Assembly (NCBI GenBank): GCA_007753675.1
Contig: CP036432.1
Coordinates: 8,682,233 to 8,746,232 of the forward strand
Length of the DNA: 64,000 nucleotides
Origin: Stieleria magnilauensis
GTDB taxonomy: Bacteria > Planctomycetota > Planctomycetia > Pirellulales > Pirellulaceae
Reading direction: 5' to 3'
This document shows positions 53,496 to 64,000 of the stretch, piece by piece (within the stretch, counting starts at the first letter, position 1; the number at the start of each line of letters is the position of its first letter). The notes under the pieces are model-generated. The model was not told the DNA's origin. It was given only the letters and a program-made list of their open reading frames with translations, and did not search any database. A program made the translations under genes and the position numbers.

Positions 53496-53961
53496 GCTTC
53501 TTCGTCGTCCGAAGCAACGAAACAACTCTCTCAAACTCGCGGAGGCTGGACCAACCGCCTGGAGTGACGCGTCTCGCCAATTGCGTTCGGTGCTGGACAC
53601 GGCGTCCCCATCACACCAAGCCGTCACCGTTCTCGTCGATGCCATGCCGGTCGGTGTGGGCGGCAGATGTGGGCAGCGGTGGCCGGGCTGGAATACAATC
53701 AGCAGCTTGGCCAGACGGGTGCCGTGAGGTCCATCGGTTGGCAGCCGATTGGATCGCGCCAATTGGATTGCACTGCTCGCCTGGATTGCACTGCTCGCCG
53801 GTTCCCGTCTCGGTACCCCTGGGCGTACAATCTCGACGACCGAATCACCGACTGGCGAGGCCGGTTGCTGGCCGCCAGCGACGGCGGTTTGTCTGCCGGC
53901 GGGCCATTCGGAAGGCGCAGGCGGAACGCCCCGCCCCCCCATTCACCCCCACACAGTTTCT

Positions 53962-55098
53962 ATGGCAATTCAGCGAAATCAAACTCGGGCGGTCGCGATC
54001 GGCAATGTCGTCGTCGGCGACGGCCATCCGATCGCGGTGCAGAGCATGACCGCGACCAAGACCCAAGACATCGACGCCACCGTTGCCCAGGCGGAAGCCT
54101 ATCGCGAGGCGGGTGCGGGCGTGGTCCGGATTGCGGTCGACAGCGACAAAGATGCCGCCGCACTGGCCGAGATTCGAAAGCAAACCACCGCCAACCTGGC
54201 CGTCGACTTGCAAGAGAATTTTCGGCTGGCGGAAAAGGTCGCGCCGTACGTCGACAAGATTCGCTACAACCCCGGTCACCTTTATCACCATCAGCGCGAC
54301 AAGCCCTGGCAAGACAAGGTGCGGTTCATCATCGAGCAAGCCCAACAACACGACTGCGCGATTCGGATCGGGGTGAATTGTGGCAGCGTCGACCCCGACA
54401 AAAAAGCCAAGTACGATCCATCGGACTCGATCACGCCGATGCTCGAAAGCGCCTTGGAGCACTGTGACTTCGTCGACTCGCTGGGCTTTCACCGCTACGT
54501 CGTCTCGCTCAAAGATAGTGATCCGCAACAGGTCATCGAAGGCAATCGACGTTTCGCCCAACAACGGCCCGAGATCCCGTTGCACCTGGGCGTCACCGAA
54601 GCCGGGATGCCGCCGGAGGGAATCATCAAGACACGGATCGCGTTCGAACAGTTGATCGGCCAGGGCATCGGGGACACCGTGCGAGTCTCATTGACGCTTC
54701 CCAACGATCGCAAGCCCGAAGAGATCGCGGCGGGGCGTCAGATTATCGAAGACATCTATGCCGGACGTGTCCGAACGGTGGTCAAGCTGAATGAAAAAGC
54801 GTTGAACATCATCAGTTGTCCGAGCTGCTCGCGCGTGGAGAACGAAGCGTTTATCGATCTGGCCCAAAGCGTCAAGGAAATGACCGAGTACGCCAAGGAC
54901 CACGACATCACGATCGCGGTGATGGGCTGCCGCGTGAACGGCCCCGGCGAAACCGACGATGCCGACCTCGGGTTGTGGTGCGGCCCGGCCAAGGTGAACC
55001 TGAAACGTGGCACCGAAGCCTTGGGTGCATTCGGGTACGACGAGATCCTGCCGCGGCTGCGACAGGAACTGGACGCCATCATCGCGACGAAATGCTGA
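53962..55098 (+). CDS. ispG: 4-hydroxy-3-methylbut-2-en-1-yl diphosphate synthase (MEP pathway)
   Basis: The 378-residue protein starts [20 protein letters not shown]. It has the TIM-barrel half ([28 protein letters not shown]) and the [4Fe-4S] half with Cys286, Cys289 (ISCPSCSR) and Cys323 ([11 protein letters not shown]), plus Glu330. It reduces MEcPP to HMBPP in the penultimate step of the MEP route to IPP and DMAPP. It is the compact bacterial form. Its last seven bases overlap surE. It supplies precursors for polyprenyl synthases such as the one at 46.8-48.7 kb. Confidence 0.95.
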   Translation: MAIQRNQTRAVAIGNVVVGDGHPIAVQSMTATKTQDIDATVAQAEAYREAGAGVVRIAVDSDKDAAALAEIRKQTTANLAVDLQENFRLAEKVAPYVDKIRYNPGHLYHHQRDKPWQDKVRFIIEQAQQHDCAIRIGVNCGSVDPDKKAKYDPSDSITPMLESALEHCDFVDSLGFHRYVVSLKDSDPQQVIEGNRRFAQQRPEIPLHLGVTEAGMPPEGIIKTRIAFEQLIGQGIGDTVRVSLTLPNDRKPEEIAAGRQIIEDIYAGRVRTVVKLNEKALNIISCPSCSRVENEAFIDLAQSVKEMTEYAKDHDITIAVMGCRVNGPGETDDADLGLWCGPAKVNLKRGTEALGAFGYDEILPRLRQELDAIIATKC

Positions 55099-55841
55099 AG
55101 ATTTTACTGACCAACGATGACGGCATCGATGCGCCGGGAATCCATGCCCTCTATGACAGCGTCCGTCATGCGATCCAGGTGCATCGCCCCGACGAAGACG
55201 TCGAAATCGTTGCCGTTGCGCCGGACCGCTGCCGTAGCGAGTGCGGACACAGCATCGTGACCACGCATCCGCTGACGGTCACGACGGTTCGCGAGAACTG
55301 GCACAGCGTCAACGGGACACCCGTCGATTGCATCCGCGTGGCCCACTACGCGATGGATTTCCAACCGGACATCGTGTTTTCGGGAATCAATGCCGGAGCG
55401 AATCTAGGTGTGAACTTGATGATCAGCGGTACCTTCGCCGCAGCCCGTGAAGCGAGTCTGTTGGGGATTCCGGCACTGGCGGCGTCGCACTATCGGCGGC
55501 CCGATGTGCCTCGGACCTGGGACCACACGCCGACTTGGCTCGAGCCGACGATCGGTGACTTTTTTCGTGCGGCGATCGACGCCCCGGCCGGTGGCAATCC
55601 GCCACCGCTGTGGAACGTGAATCTGCCCGCCGTGGCTCCAGACGCCGACCTTCGACCTGACATCATCGAATGCGAAGTCGATCGTTGCCCCATCGATCGA
55701 ACGGGAACGATCGAACCGGGGGGACGTGTTCGATTCGAGTTGGATTTTCATGCCAGGCCGCGAGAACAAGGACGTGACGTCCAGCATTGTTTCGACGGCC
55801 GAATCACGGTCAGTAAACTTGGCGTCCACCTGGGCCAATGA
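55092..55841 (+). CDS. surE: 5'/3'-nucleotidase SurE
   Basis: The 249-residue protein starts [17 protein letters not shown], with the metal-binding Asp-Asp of the SurE family. It continues with [15 protein letters not shown], the [11 protein letters not shown] segment and [26 protein letters not shown], which carries a conserved Asn metal ligand. SurE dephosphorylates nucleoside monophosphates in stationary phase. The start overlaps the end of ispG, so the two are translationally coupled. Confidence 0.93.
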   Translation: MLKILLTNDDGIDAPGIHALYDSVRHAIQVHRPDEDVEIVAVAPDRCRSECGHSIVTTHPLTVTTVRENWHSVNGTPVDCIRVAHYAMDFQPDIVFSGINAGANLGVNLMISGTFAAAREASLLGIPALAASHYRRPDVPRTWDHTPTWLEPTIGDFFRAAIDAPAGGNPPPLWNVNLPAVAPDADLRPDIIECEVDRCPIDRTGTIEPGGRVRFELDFHARPREQGRDVQHCFDGRITVSKLGVHLGQ

Positions 55842-55887
55842 CCCATGCGGGGACGGACACCGCAAGCCCCGATCGGAACGGGCACCC

Positions 55888-56121
55888 TCACGCCTCTGCT
55901 TTGCTAGCGACCGCGATCGCTGCTTCGCCCATCGACGCCGTGTTTGGGGTGGATCCCGAGGGGGCGACTTGATTTTTTTGCAACTCGCCTCGCACGATTC
56001 GGACATTCCGGGGCGCTTCGATGCCGATGGCGACTCGGTTTCCCGAGATCCGATTGACGGTCAGAACAATGTCATCGCCGACCATCAACTTTTCACCGAC
56101 TTTGCGACTGAGAACCAACAT
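55888..56121 (-). CDS. csrA: Carbon storage regulator CsrA with C-terminal extension
   Basis: The 77-residue protein begins MLVLSRKVGEKLMVGDDIVL, followed by RVAIGIEAPRNVRIVRGEL; these carry the RNA-binding Arg residues of beta-1 and beta-5. About 25 extra residues follow the core (NTASMGEAAIAVASKAEA). It is a dimeric RNA-binding repressor that acts on GGA motifs in mRNA leaders. GGAAG lies seven bases before the ATG. Its gene converges on surE with a 46-base gap. In many bacteria CsrA controls motility and central carbon flow; targets here are unknown. Confidence 0.94.
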   Translation of the reverse strand: MLVLSRKVGEKLMVGDDIVLTVNRISGNRVAIGIEAPRNVRIVRGELQKNQVAPSGSTPNTASMGEAAIAVASKAEA

Positions 56122-56520
56122 GAGCTTACTTCCTTGATCTATGGAGTCTGAAACGATTCGTTTGCGGAAACAGAGTACAAACCGTGTGCCAATCACTAGC
56201 CTAAATCGCGTCAACCAATCCCAAACGCCGGCGAACTTTAGAAAATCCGCTGAAAAAAGTCGAACTTTTCTGTACCACCACGGGACGAGATTGACATTGC
56301 TGGCAATTTTCGACCGTGCTTGGGTAACTCATCCTGGAATGCTTGTCGCGAATTGAGACGTCTGCCCTGGTCGGCTTGTTTCCCTGACGCTGATAGAGTT
56401 ATCTGCGCTGGACCTGACACGGCTGGTCATTCGACCGCGACAAGTCCGATGCTATACTCCAATTGCAGGGCGGGCCTGGCTGATCCATCCAAGCACAGCT
56501 TGCCGATTCAGAAGAGACCG
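56122..56520. other. Intergenic region between csrA and UVR-motif gene
   Basis: About 400 bases between divergent genes, holding both promoters. No ORF or structured element stands out. Confidence 0.45.
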
Positions 56521-57258
56521 ATGAAACGAACGATGCATCTAGACGATCTACTCAAGGAATGGGAATTCAACCCGCACACGTTGAATGTCCGCATGGTGAA
56601 AGGAAATGACGGACGCGATGTGATCCAGATGCGAGTGGACATGGGTGTCCTGCAGCTCGAGACGACCGGCCGCCCTGACGGCACCGTGGTCGAGGGGCAT
56701 CCGACCTATCTGGAATACCTGCAGGAAGCGGTCTTGGAAGACCCCGAGATGGAGCTGGACGAAGATCAGTGCATGGAGGTCGATCGGGAGTTCATGCAGT
56801 TCTACCATCGCCGTATCTGCTGGTTGCGGTTGCAGTACTACAACCGCGCCGTGATGGATGCCGATCACACCTTGCGGCTGATGGATGTCAGCGAGCGGGT
56901 CAGCCCCGACGAGGAATGGTCGCGATCGCACGAGCAGTATCGACCGTTCGTGCTGTTCCATCGCACGCAAGCGGCCGCCCTGGGCGCCTTGGAAGAGGAG
57001 GAGTCGGGCGAGGACGCGGTGATGGCGATCAACGCCGGCCTGGAAACGATCCGACAGTTCTTTGAAAAACACGAAGCCGACGAGCACTTCGAAGAAGACG
57101 AACTGGTCGTCCGTCTGGTCGAATTGCGTGAAACCCTACGCAGCGAATATGAAGTCGGCCAAACACTGCGCGAGAAACTGACCGCCGCGGTGGAACAAGA
57201 ACAATATGAGCTGGCCGCGAAACTGCGCGACGAACTCAATCAACGCGAACTGGACTGA
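56521..57258 (+). CDS. UvrB/UvrC-motif (UVR) protein, function unknown
   Basis: The 245-residue protein starts MKRTMHLDDLLKEWEFNPHT. The middle is acidic and helical, and the C-terminus (LREKLTAAVEQEQYELAAKL, then RDELNQRE) is a UVR motif, the short coiled-coil interaction helix found in UvrB, UvrC, ClpC and McsA. AGAAGAG lies five bases before the ATG. The planctomycete family is conserved but uncharacterised. The UVR motif suggests binding to a Clp- or Uvr-type partner. Confidence 0.8.
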   Translation: MKRTMHLDDLLKEWEFNPHTLNVRMVKGNDGRDVIQMRVDMGVLQLETTGRPDGTVVEGHPTYLEYLQEAVLEDPEMELDEDQCMEVDREFMQFYHRRICWLRLQYYNRAVMDADHTLRLMDVSERVSPDEEWSRSHEQYRPFVLFHRTQAAALGALEEEESGEDAVMAINAGLETIRQFFEKHEADEHFEEDELVVRLVELRETLRSEYEVGQTLREKLTAAVEQEQYELAAKLRDELNQRELD

Positions 57259-57303
57259 AAAAAAACGCGTGCGAACGAGGTCGGGAACCTCATCCGCACG
57301 CGT
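57258..57303 (-). terminator. Intrinsic terminator of the sigma-factor gene
   Basis: On the minus strand a stem with arms ACGCGTGCG/CGCACGCGT (57295-57303 and 57265-57273), with an inner GAGGT/ACCTC stem, is followed by eight T residues (57258-57265 on the plus strand are A). That is the geometry expected for a rho-independent terminator of the gene ending at 57359. The tract abuts the stop of the convergent UVR gene. Confidence 0.75.
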
Positions 57304-57358
57304 CATCAACGAGTCGGCCGAGTCTGGGCCAACTTAATCTGGCCCAGCCGAGGGCGGC

Positions 57359-57943
57359 TCAAACGGCCGCCCCCAGCAAGTCCATCTCCTTGGCCAGTCG
57401 CTTTCGCGCGACGTGCAATCGTCGCTTGATCGTACCGATCGGGGCTTGGAACGCGTCGCTCATCTCGATCAACGTTTGACCGTTCAAGTAGAACGCGGTC
57501 AACGTTTCTTGATCCAATGCGCCGAGACGGTCGATGCTGTTTCGAACCGCTTCGGCTTGCTCACGATGCTCGGCCACCTCGTCGGGAGCGTCCTCGGACA
57601 CGCAGGTCGCTTCCAAGGTTTCCGGATCGCAGGCGATGGCCGATCGATTGCGGGTCACGCGATTGATGGCCATTCGGTGCACGATCTGACGCAACCAACC
57701 GCCGAATGCTTCGGGCACTCGCAGTTGGTCGATCTTTTGCATCGCCTGGATGAAAACGTCTTGCGCCAACTCGTCGGCTTCGTCCGCGTTACGAACCCGG
57801 CTCATCGCACCGGCGACGATTGCGGATCGGTATCGGTCAAACAATTCGCCAAAGGCATCGCGATCGCCGCCTTGGGCGCGAACGACCAGTTCAGCGACAG
57901 TCAATTCTCGGAGATCAAACAGGGTTTCAGTGTTGATGTTCAT
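57359..57943 (-). CDS. RNA polymerase sigma factor, ECF-type (sigma-70 family)
   Basis: The 194-residue protein has region 2 (AFGELFDRYRSAIVAGAMSR, then ADELAQDVFIQAMQKI and FGGWLRQIVHRMAINRV) and region 4 (LGALDQETLTAFYLNGQTLI, then APIGTIKRRLHVARKRLAKE), the normal ECF pattern. It directs RNA polymerase to an unknown regulon. No anti-sigma gene lies next to it, so control may be by other means. It ends in a good intrinsic terminator. Confidence 0.92.
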   Translation of the reverse strand: MNINTETLFDLRELTVAELVVRAQGGDRDAFGELFDRYRSAIVAGAMSRVRNADEADELAQDVFIQAMQKIDQLRVPEAFGGWLRQIVHRMAINRVTRNRSAIACDPETLEATCVSEDAPDEVAEHREQAEAVRNSIDRLGALDQETLTAFYLNGQTLIEMSDAFQAPIGTIKRRLHVARKRLAKEMDLLGAAV

Positions 57944-58426
57944 CGCTCGGTTCCTTCCGAAAGCTGACCGGTGTGGCGGATTGATTCCGCACGGGGAAAA
58001 TCAGCGTCTTCGGGTGTCAGCTTGATCGCCGCGTCGTTTCTTTGCGCTGTGCTGGAGCGCTCCGTGACGCGGCAGGGTGATCAAGCCAGGTTGATCGTCG
58101 GGGTAAGGCGAGGCCGAGCTTGTGAGGGGGTCTGTGGCAACAGGCCGCGTTCACGCGATCGACTTGGATGTATCAGTCGCGACTGCCAAACGTCTCGATG
58201 TCCGAAATCGGAGCGATGCACTTGATTCTCGAAACGGGCCGAACGGCTTTTCGATCGAGAACGGGCGATGACTTGAAAGCGCTGGGCTTCAGGTCAAAAC
58301 CGTTAAACACATCTCCGAAGGTGCCTGGGGGGAAACCTGCGTCGCGTTGACGCCGGTTTCGGCTAGGACCATCGGCCTGGCATTCGCAGTGGGATTGGGA
58401 GACCTGCCTCGACAGGCTTCCAAATC
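57944..58426. other. Gene-poor region upstream of sigma-factor gene
   Basis: About 480 bases with no recognisable protein. It contains the sigma-factor promoter and several G/C-rich inverted segments but no clear RNA gene. Confidence 0.4.
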
Positions 58427-58756
58427 TCAGCCTCTCTGTCGCAGAGCGGCCGAGCCACGTTCGGCTAGTCCCAGTAGCCGGACGGTGAGTGGTAAACGTT
58501 TCCGTTTACCCCCGGCCGTCTGGACGACGCTGGCTAGCCAAGCGTGGGATGTCGGAGCACTCGGATGGCCGCAACGGGGCTGATCTTGCATCAGCAATCG
58601 TTGTGGCCCCGAATACATCCCGATCCCGGGCGATACACACGCCATACAGAGCTGGAGGTCTGGTGCGTGTGCAAATACATCGGCGCTCGAAATCTCACGG
58701 ACACCTGCGATATTCAGGCTACGTGTGACAGCTGCGATGATTTGATTAATACGCAT
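58427..58756 (-). CDS. Possible small protein of 109 residues, function unknown
   Basis: A frame begins MRINQIIAAVTRSLNIAGVR and continues through a Cys/Gly/Pro-rich middle to RLLGLAERGSAALRQRG. The ATG at 58756 has GGAGG seven bases upstream, the best ribosome site in this stretch and the only reason to prefer it. No domain is recognised and the codon usage is not clearly protein-like in the second half. It could be an untranslated region of the sigma or comF genes instead. Confidence 0.4.
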   Translation of the reverse strand: MRINQIIAAVTRSLNIAGVREISSADVFAHAPDLQLCMACVSPGIGMYSGPQRLLMQDQPRCGHPSAPTSHAWLASVVQTAGGKRKRLPLTVRLLGLAERGSAALRQRG

Positions 58757-59028
58757 TTCAAACCTCCCGGCACCGTTCGTGGTGCGGCGTGGAGCAAAGA
58801 ATAAAAATTCAAATGGCGGACCGACCAAACCGTTCGCCCGACGGGAACGAACTGCTGCGGATGCATTAACATGCCGCTGGCCGAGGGTCTGCCGACCTGC
58901 GTTAACGGTAACGCACGTCGACCCCAAAAGCCAGTGAAAACTCACCGACCTGTGGTAGTTGATCGTACAGAGCGAGCCCTCAAAGAAAGGTTCGCGCGAA
59001 AATAAATCAATTTTTGTTTTGCCTGATC

Positions 59029-59982
59029 ATGGGTGCAGACAGTTCCCCTCCAAACGCCGCCCCGGCCGCCCGACGGCTGCGGCTCCTCGAGCGGGGCGCC
59101 CGTTTCGGGGGTCAACTGGGCCGGCAAGCGTTGGAATTGGTTCTGCCGTCGACCTGTCGGTTGTGCGACGCCTGCATCGCGCCGGAGCGAGATTTTTGTG
59201 CCGATTGCCGCCCACAACTCGAATCGAGCGAATCACTGATGCGATCGGCCTGCCTGCGCTGCGGGCACCCTGGCGCTGGTACTGCTGGAGCTGGCACTGC
59301 GGGGGCAAACCATCGGGGGGCTGCTCCTTTCGCCCTGGCCGCGGCGGATCCGCCAGGTCAACAACCGCCCCCGCTCGACCGCTGCCCGCGATGCAAACGG
59401 GAAACCTACGCCTTTGACGGCTGTATCGCGTTGTGGAGCTACGACGGGTTGGTACGCAGCGCGGTCGTGGCGGCGAAGTACGGCAGCCAGATTTCGCTTG
59501 CCGACGCATTGGCACGACGCTTGGCCCGCCGCATTCGAGAGGTCATTGAACCGCCATCAGACGACGGCAACAACGCTGAATCCGACATTCCGAACTTGAT
59601 CACGTCCGTCCCGTCGCATCTGTGGCGTCGTATTCAGCGGGGGGCCGGCGGCAGCCGTGTGCTGGCCCGATCGGTCACCCGCGCCCTGGGCCGGGACTGG
59701 CCGGGCGTGGCCTACGCGGACTTGCTGGCGACCACACGCAAGATCAACAAGCAGGCTTGGTTGGGGGAAAAGGAGCGGATTGCGAACGTGAGCGGCGCGT
59801 TTCGCACCTCGCGGACGCCCTGGCGACCCTGGCAACGGCGGTCGCTGGCAGGCAAACACGTGCTGTTGATCGACGATGTGATGACAACCGGCGCCACCGC
59901 AGGGGAAAACGCGAAGGTGCTCAAACAAGCCGGGGCACGCCGTGTGACCGTCGCGGTCGTTGCACGCGCCTGCTCGGGATGA
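59029..59982 (+). CDS. ComF-family phosphoribosyltransferase-like protein
   Basis: The 317-residue protein starts MGADSSPPNAAPAARRLR. A double zinc ribbon (CRLCDAC...CADC; CLRCGHPG...CPRCKRE) is followed by the ComF/type I PRTase domain with ALWSYDGLVRSAVVAAKYG and the PRPP loop VLLIDDVMTTGATAGE. A Gly/Ala/Thr-rich insert (GAGTAGAGTAGA) of about 35 residues separates the halves of the second ribbon. ComF takes part in DNA uptake in some bacteria, but its biochemical role is unclear. A start five codons earlier is also possible. Confidence 0.9.
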   Translation: MGADSSPPNAAPAARRLRLLERGARFGGQLGRQALELVLPSTCRLCDACIAPERDFCADCRPQLESSESLMRSACLRCGHPGAGTAGAGTAGANHRGAAPFALAAADPPGQQPPPLDRCPRCKRETYAFDGCIALWSYDGLVRSAVVAAKYGSQISLADALARRLARRIREVIEPPSDDGNNAESDIPNLITSVPSHLWRRIQRGAGGSRVLARSVTRALGRDWPGVAYADLLATTRKINKQAWLGEKERIANVSGAFRTSRTPWRPWQRRSLAGKHVLLIDDVMTTGATAGENAKVLKQAGARRVTVAVVARACSG

Positions 59983-60282
59983 CCGAGTGTCGAGTTTTCG
60001 GGGAATTGCTACTAAGAATTCCGTCGAGGGGCCGAAGCGCCTTAATGCAGGCAGTTCGCGAAGTTTCGGCAAATTCAAAGCGTGGCGGAGGCGTGGCGGG
60101 CTGGAAGACGGGTTTTTCAATGCGATGATTCTTGCGAACATGCCGATTGTGCATACTGTGAGGGTTAGGGGCCGCTACGTCCGAAGGCGGCCCCGGGAAT
60201 TCCAATCCAGACTTGACCCAGTAGCGTACAGTTCTACTCACAACCTTTTTCCATTGCTTTGCCTGATTCAACCACACCCGCT
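59983..60282. other. Intergenic region between comF and DUF502 gene
   Basis: Exactly 300 bases with a hairpin GGGGCCGC (60168-60175)/GCGGCCCC (60187-60194) that may end comF transcription, although no T tract follows. No gene is seen. Confidence 0.45.
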
Positions 60283-61290
60283 GTGACCGATCACGACGAA
60301 AACTTTCATGCTTCTCGAACGGTGAGCGTGCGAAACATTTTGGTTCGCGGCCTGGGGGTCGTTTTGCCGCCGCTGCTGACCATTCTGGTCCTGATTTGGG
60401 CGTGGCGAACGATCGAAACGTACGTGCTGCGTCCGACCGAGTGGATCGTCCAAGAGGGACTGGTGTGGGGTGCCGAATACTTTGACGGCACGCTGAGCAC
60501 AGTTCCTGAAGGGGCGGTCCCCGAACCTGGCGGCGGCTTCAGCACCTACACGCTGCTGGGCTACAGCAAGTACGTCCCGGATCCGACGGGGCGACGTTAC
60601 TTGCCCAAAGAAATCGTCGACAGGGTCAACGAGAACGCGGACAAGTTCGGGACCGACGCCAAACCGCTGGTTTCGGCAAACGCCTACTGGCATCGCTACA
60701 TCCAGATCACTTGGATGCAGCGAAAGTACGTCGTCCCGGTCTTCCTGATCGTGTTCCTGACGGTCCTGTATTTCATGGGACGTCTGTTCACGTTTCGCCT
60801 CGGCCGCTGGTTTTTCCGCGGCTTCGACGGAGCGATCTTGCGCATCCCGTTCGTCAACAAGGTTTACGGCAGCGTGAAGCAGGTCACCGATTTTGCGTTC
60901 AGCGAACGTGAAATCGAGTTCAACAACGTCGTCGCGGTTCAATATCCCAGCAAGGGCATCTGGTCATTGGGGTTCGTCACCGGCAACAGCGTCCGTCAAT
61001 TGCACGACGCCACGGGTGAAGAAATGATGAGCGTGCTGATGCCGACCAGCCCGATGCCGATGACGGGGTTCACCGTCACGGTCCGGCGCAGCGATACGAT
61101 CGATATCGACATGACGGTCGACGAAGCGATCCAGTTTGTCGTCAGCTGTGGCGTCGTGGTGCCACCGAATCAGCGGGTCAACGGCGCGCCGAACAACAAA
61201 CCCCGACCGACCGGAAAGCTTCGCGACGGCGCGGTGATCCTGCCCGGCAACCCGCAAACCGAACACTCCGTCGACCCGTCGACCGTTTGA
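60283..61290 (+). CDS. DUF502 family membrane protein
   Basis: The protein has about 335 residues. Two membrane helices (GVVLPPLLTILVLIWAW near residue 30 and VVPVFLIVFLTVLYFMG near residue 160) are typical of DUF502. Between them lies an unusually long loop of about 100 residues. The C-terminal part has LRIPFVNKVYGSVKQVTDF, FNNVVAVQYPSKGIWSLGFV and VLMPTSPMPMTGFTVTV, the conserved DUF502 core. A TTG eight codons upstream is an alternative start. The function is unknown; relatives are COG2928 inner-membrane proteins. Confidence 0.9.
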   Translation: MTDHDENFHASRTVSVRNILVRGLGVVLPPLLTILVLIWAWRTIETYVLRPTEWIVQEGLVWGAEYFDGTLSTVPEGAVPEPGGGFSTYTLLGYSKYVPDPTGRRYLPKEIVDRVNENADKFGTDAKPLVSANAYWHRYIQITWMQRKYVVPVFLIVFLTVLYFMGRLFTFRLGRWFFRGFDGAILRIPFVNKVYGSVKQVTDFAFSEREIEFNNVVAVQYPSKGIWSLGFVTGNSVRQLHDATGEEMMSVLMPTSPMPMTGFTVTVRRSDTIDIDMTVDEAIQFVVSCGVVVPPNQRVNGAPNNKPRPTGKLRDGAVILPGNPQTEHSVDPSTV

Positions 61291-61324
61291 ATCGGCCAAC
61301 GCTCCGCCGGCAGACCGTCACTTC

Positions 61325-61942
61325 TTACGACTTGTAGATTTCCGGGTTGAGCGACGGATCGTTGTACATCTTCATTTGACGATACGTCTTGTGTTGCTTC
61401 TTTCCGTCGAAGATGTCGACCAGTAATTCTTGCAGCGAATTGGAAAGATCCGTGTGCTGTTGTTGGCACAGATCGATTCGAGCGGCGACCATGGCGCGGT
61501 GATTCGCATCGGCATCTTCACGATCGAGTTGCTCGCGATAGTGATACAGTCGCAGCGACATGATCGACAAACGGTCGATCGCACTGCCGGCGGTTTCGGT
61601 GTTGATCGGCGCGGCGGGGGCGGGTTGGACATGCAGCGTGCGGAGCAGTTCGGTGATCGCATCATCCAGCTTTTCGATCATGTCGTTTCGCTGTTGATTG
61701 AGCTTGTCGATCGCCCGTTTCACTTCGGCAATCTTGACATCGTCGGCGGTCGGGCTGCGGGCGATGTCTTCCTGGTGCCACAGCCGATAGTTGTATTCAT
61801 GCTGGGTGCACACGAGTTGCTTGAACCCGTCATAGGGATTCTCGATCGGCCCCTGGTGCCAAGCGGCCACGGTGTCGATTTGCAATTGCGTGATTTCTGA
61901 AACCGAGGGCAAACGCGTTGCGGCGAGGGTGGATGCTGACAT
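61325..61942 (-). CDS. DUF4254 family protein
   Basis: The 205-residue, mainly helical protein contains PYDGFKQLVCTQHEYNYRLW near residue 37, followed by HQEDIARSPTADD, and DRLSIMSLRLYHYREQLDRE near residue 125, the signatures of DUF4254. It has no signal peptide or membrane span. The function is not known. It converges on the DUF502 gene, with a gap of only 34 bases. Confidence 0.88.
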   Translation of the reverse strand: MSASTLAATRLPSVSEITQLQIDTVAAWHQGPIENPYDGFKQLVCTQHEYNYRLWHQEDIARSPTADDVKIAEVKRAIDKLNQQRNDMIEKLDDAITELLRTLHVQPAPAAPINTETAGSAIDRLSIMSLRLYHYREQLDREDADANHRAMVAARIDLCQQQHTDLSNSLQELLVDIFDGKKQHKTYRQMKMYNDPSLNPEIYKS

Positions 61943-62045
61943 GGTGCTGGAGGCCGGCTAGACGCCGGGGCGAGCGAGGGAGCGAAATGAAGCACCCGCA
62001 TTGTGCGGATTCTGGCGGCTCATTGCGAGAGCAATCCGACGACAC

Positions 62046-62083
62046 AAAAAAAGCCCGGGTTCCCTGCTGTCAGGAAACCCGAG
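62046..62083 (-). terminator. Intrinsic terminator downstream of ilvC
   Basis: On the minus strand the stem CAGCAGGGAACCCGGGC-side folds against GCTCGGGTTTCCTG (loop of four bases) and is followed by seven T residues. It is the first such signal downstream of the ilvN-ilvC genes, about 190 bases past the ilvC stop, so the REP-like element between would be in the transcript. Confidence 0.75.
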
Positions 62084-62161
62084 CCGTTGTCATCGTCCGG
62101 TGCAGCAGGCCCTTCAGGGGGTAACGCTGCGAAGCATTTTCCCCTGCGTTTTGCGAGACGA

Positions 62162-62232
62162 TAGCGGCAGGGCGCAAGCCCTCCGGTCCCTCATCGTTCC
62201 CGAAACACCGGAGGGCTCGCGCCCTACCGCTA
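62162..62232. repeat. REP-like hairpin (family A), best-preserved copy
   Basis: Arms 62162-62187 and 62207-62232 are complementary over 26 bases with two mismatches (left begins TAGCGGCAGGGCGCAAGCCC, right begins ACCGGAGGGCTCGCGCCCTA) around a 19-base loop. It lies in the 3' untranslated part of ilvC. Confidence 0.8.
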
Positions 62233-62276
62233 AAAAATGCTTCACCGCGATGCCCCGTCGGGGCCTGGGCCGATGA

Positions 62277-63879
<1,603 letters not shown>

Positions 63880-64000
63880 CAGTCCGGTTTTGACCGTGAA
63901 AGGGAAAGAAAGTCCTGAAATTTGAGCCCGGTAGGATAATTTTGAGAGGTCAGACCAGCAAGGGCCTGATCCCCAGCCCTCCCCGTGCACCTTGCACCCG

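Larger units (their letters stand above)
53103..53961. other. Long intergenic region with two hairpin repeats and a tandem repeat
   Basis: About 860 bases before ispG. It holds two inverted-repeat structures (listed separately) and an 18-bp direct duplication, TGGATTGCACTGCTCGCC, at 53764-53781 and 53782-53799. Open frames through it show no protein family. The ispG promoter must lie in its 3' part. Confidence 0.55.

Noticed and set aside
53379-53942. A 187-codon minus-strand frame before ispG
   Set aside because: It runs through hairpin repeats and an 18-bp duplication, so it is not likely to be translated.

Overview
The window is high-GC bacterial chromosome from a member of the Planctomycetota, most likely family Pirellulaceae (Rhodopirellula/Stieleria-type). 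The signs are a LEPR-XLL-like N-terminal motif on a very large secreted protease, two PVC-type CxxCH cytochrome/beta-propeller proteins, a DUF1080 protein, DUF1570, DUF4254 and DUF502 proteins, many genes without a clear Shine-Dalgarno sequence, and abundant palindromic and tandem intergenic repeats. Genus and species are inference. No rRNA, tRNA or CRISPR array was recognised.

Layout. 1-9.3 kb: a truncated DUF1080 protein, an NmrA/SDR-DUF2867 protein, a 1,617-residue modular subtilase, a receiver/ATPase regulator and PspA. 9.5-18 kb: a zinc-ribbon/TPR membrane protein and a 2,393-residue polytopic protein, separated only by one in-frame TAA. 18.3-22.8 kb: a secreted EF-hand esterase, the dgcN-dgcA pair for D-glutamate use, and a tandem universal stress protein. 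22.9-31.6 kb: two secreted c-type cytochrome/beta-propeller dehydrogenase-like proteins, one with a C-terminal CBM9-like domain, around a membrane protein, a STAS protein and a small membrane protein. 31.8-37.9 kb, minus strand: dcd, DUF2141, a fused Fe(III)-type ABC permease and a DUF1570 gluzincin, followed at the other end by glgX. 38.4-43 kb: purM, OsmC, a BON-like small protein and an IS1182-family insertion sequence.

43-50 kb is the most interesting accessory-looking segment. A ketoacyl-ACP synthase is divergent from a same-strand run encoding a class II terpene-cyclase-like protein (DxDD motif), a DUF116-polyprenyl diphosphate synthase fusion, a chorismate-lyase-like (DUF98/UbiC-type) protein and a secreted TPR protein. 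Together these suggest a terpenoid or aromatic-terpenoid pathway. ispG of the MEP pathway, a PmtA-like methyltransferase and a GT4 glycosyltransferase lie within the next 5 kb. 54-64 kb is mainly housekeeping: ispG-surE, csrA, a UVR-motif protein, an ECF-like sigma factor, comF, DUF502, DUF4254 and an ilvN-ilvC operon with a downstream terminator.

At least five families of dispersed intergenic repeats recur: a REP-like hairpin (9.3, 40.9, 62.2 kb); a GTCACGC-TGT-GCGTGAC hairpin family (7.2, 50.1 kb); a GACGCGT-containing family (31.4, 31.8, 40.8 kb); a GCGCGAACCG family (43.0, 51.3 kb); and 14-16 bp minisatellites (18.1, 27.3, 53.3 kb). In three places a gene's stop codon lies inside a repeat unit.
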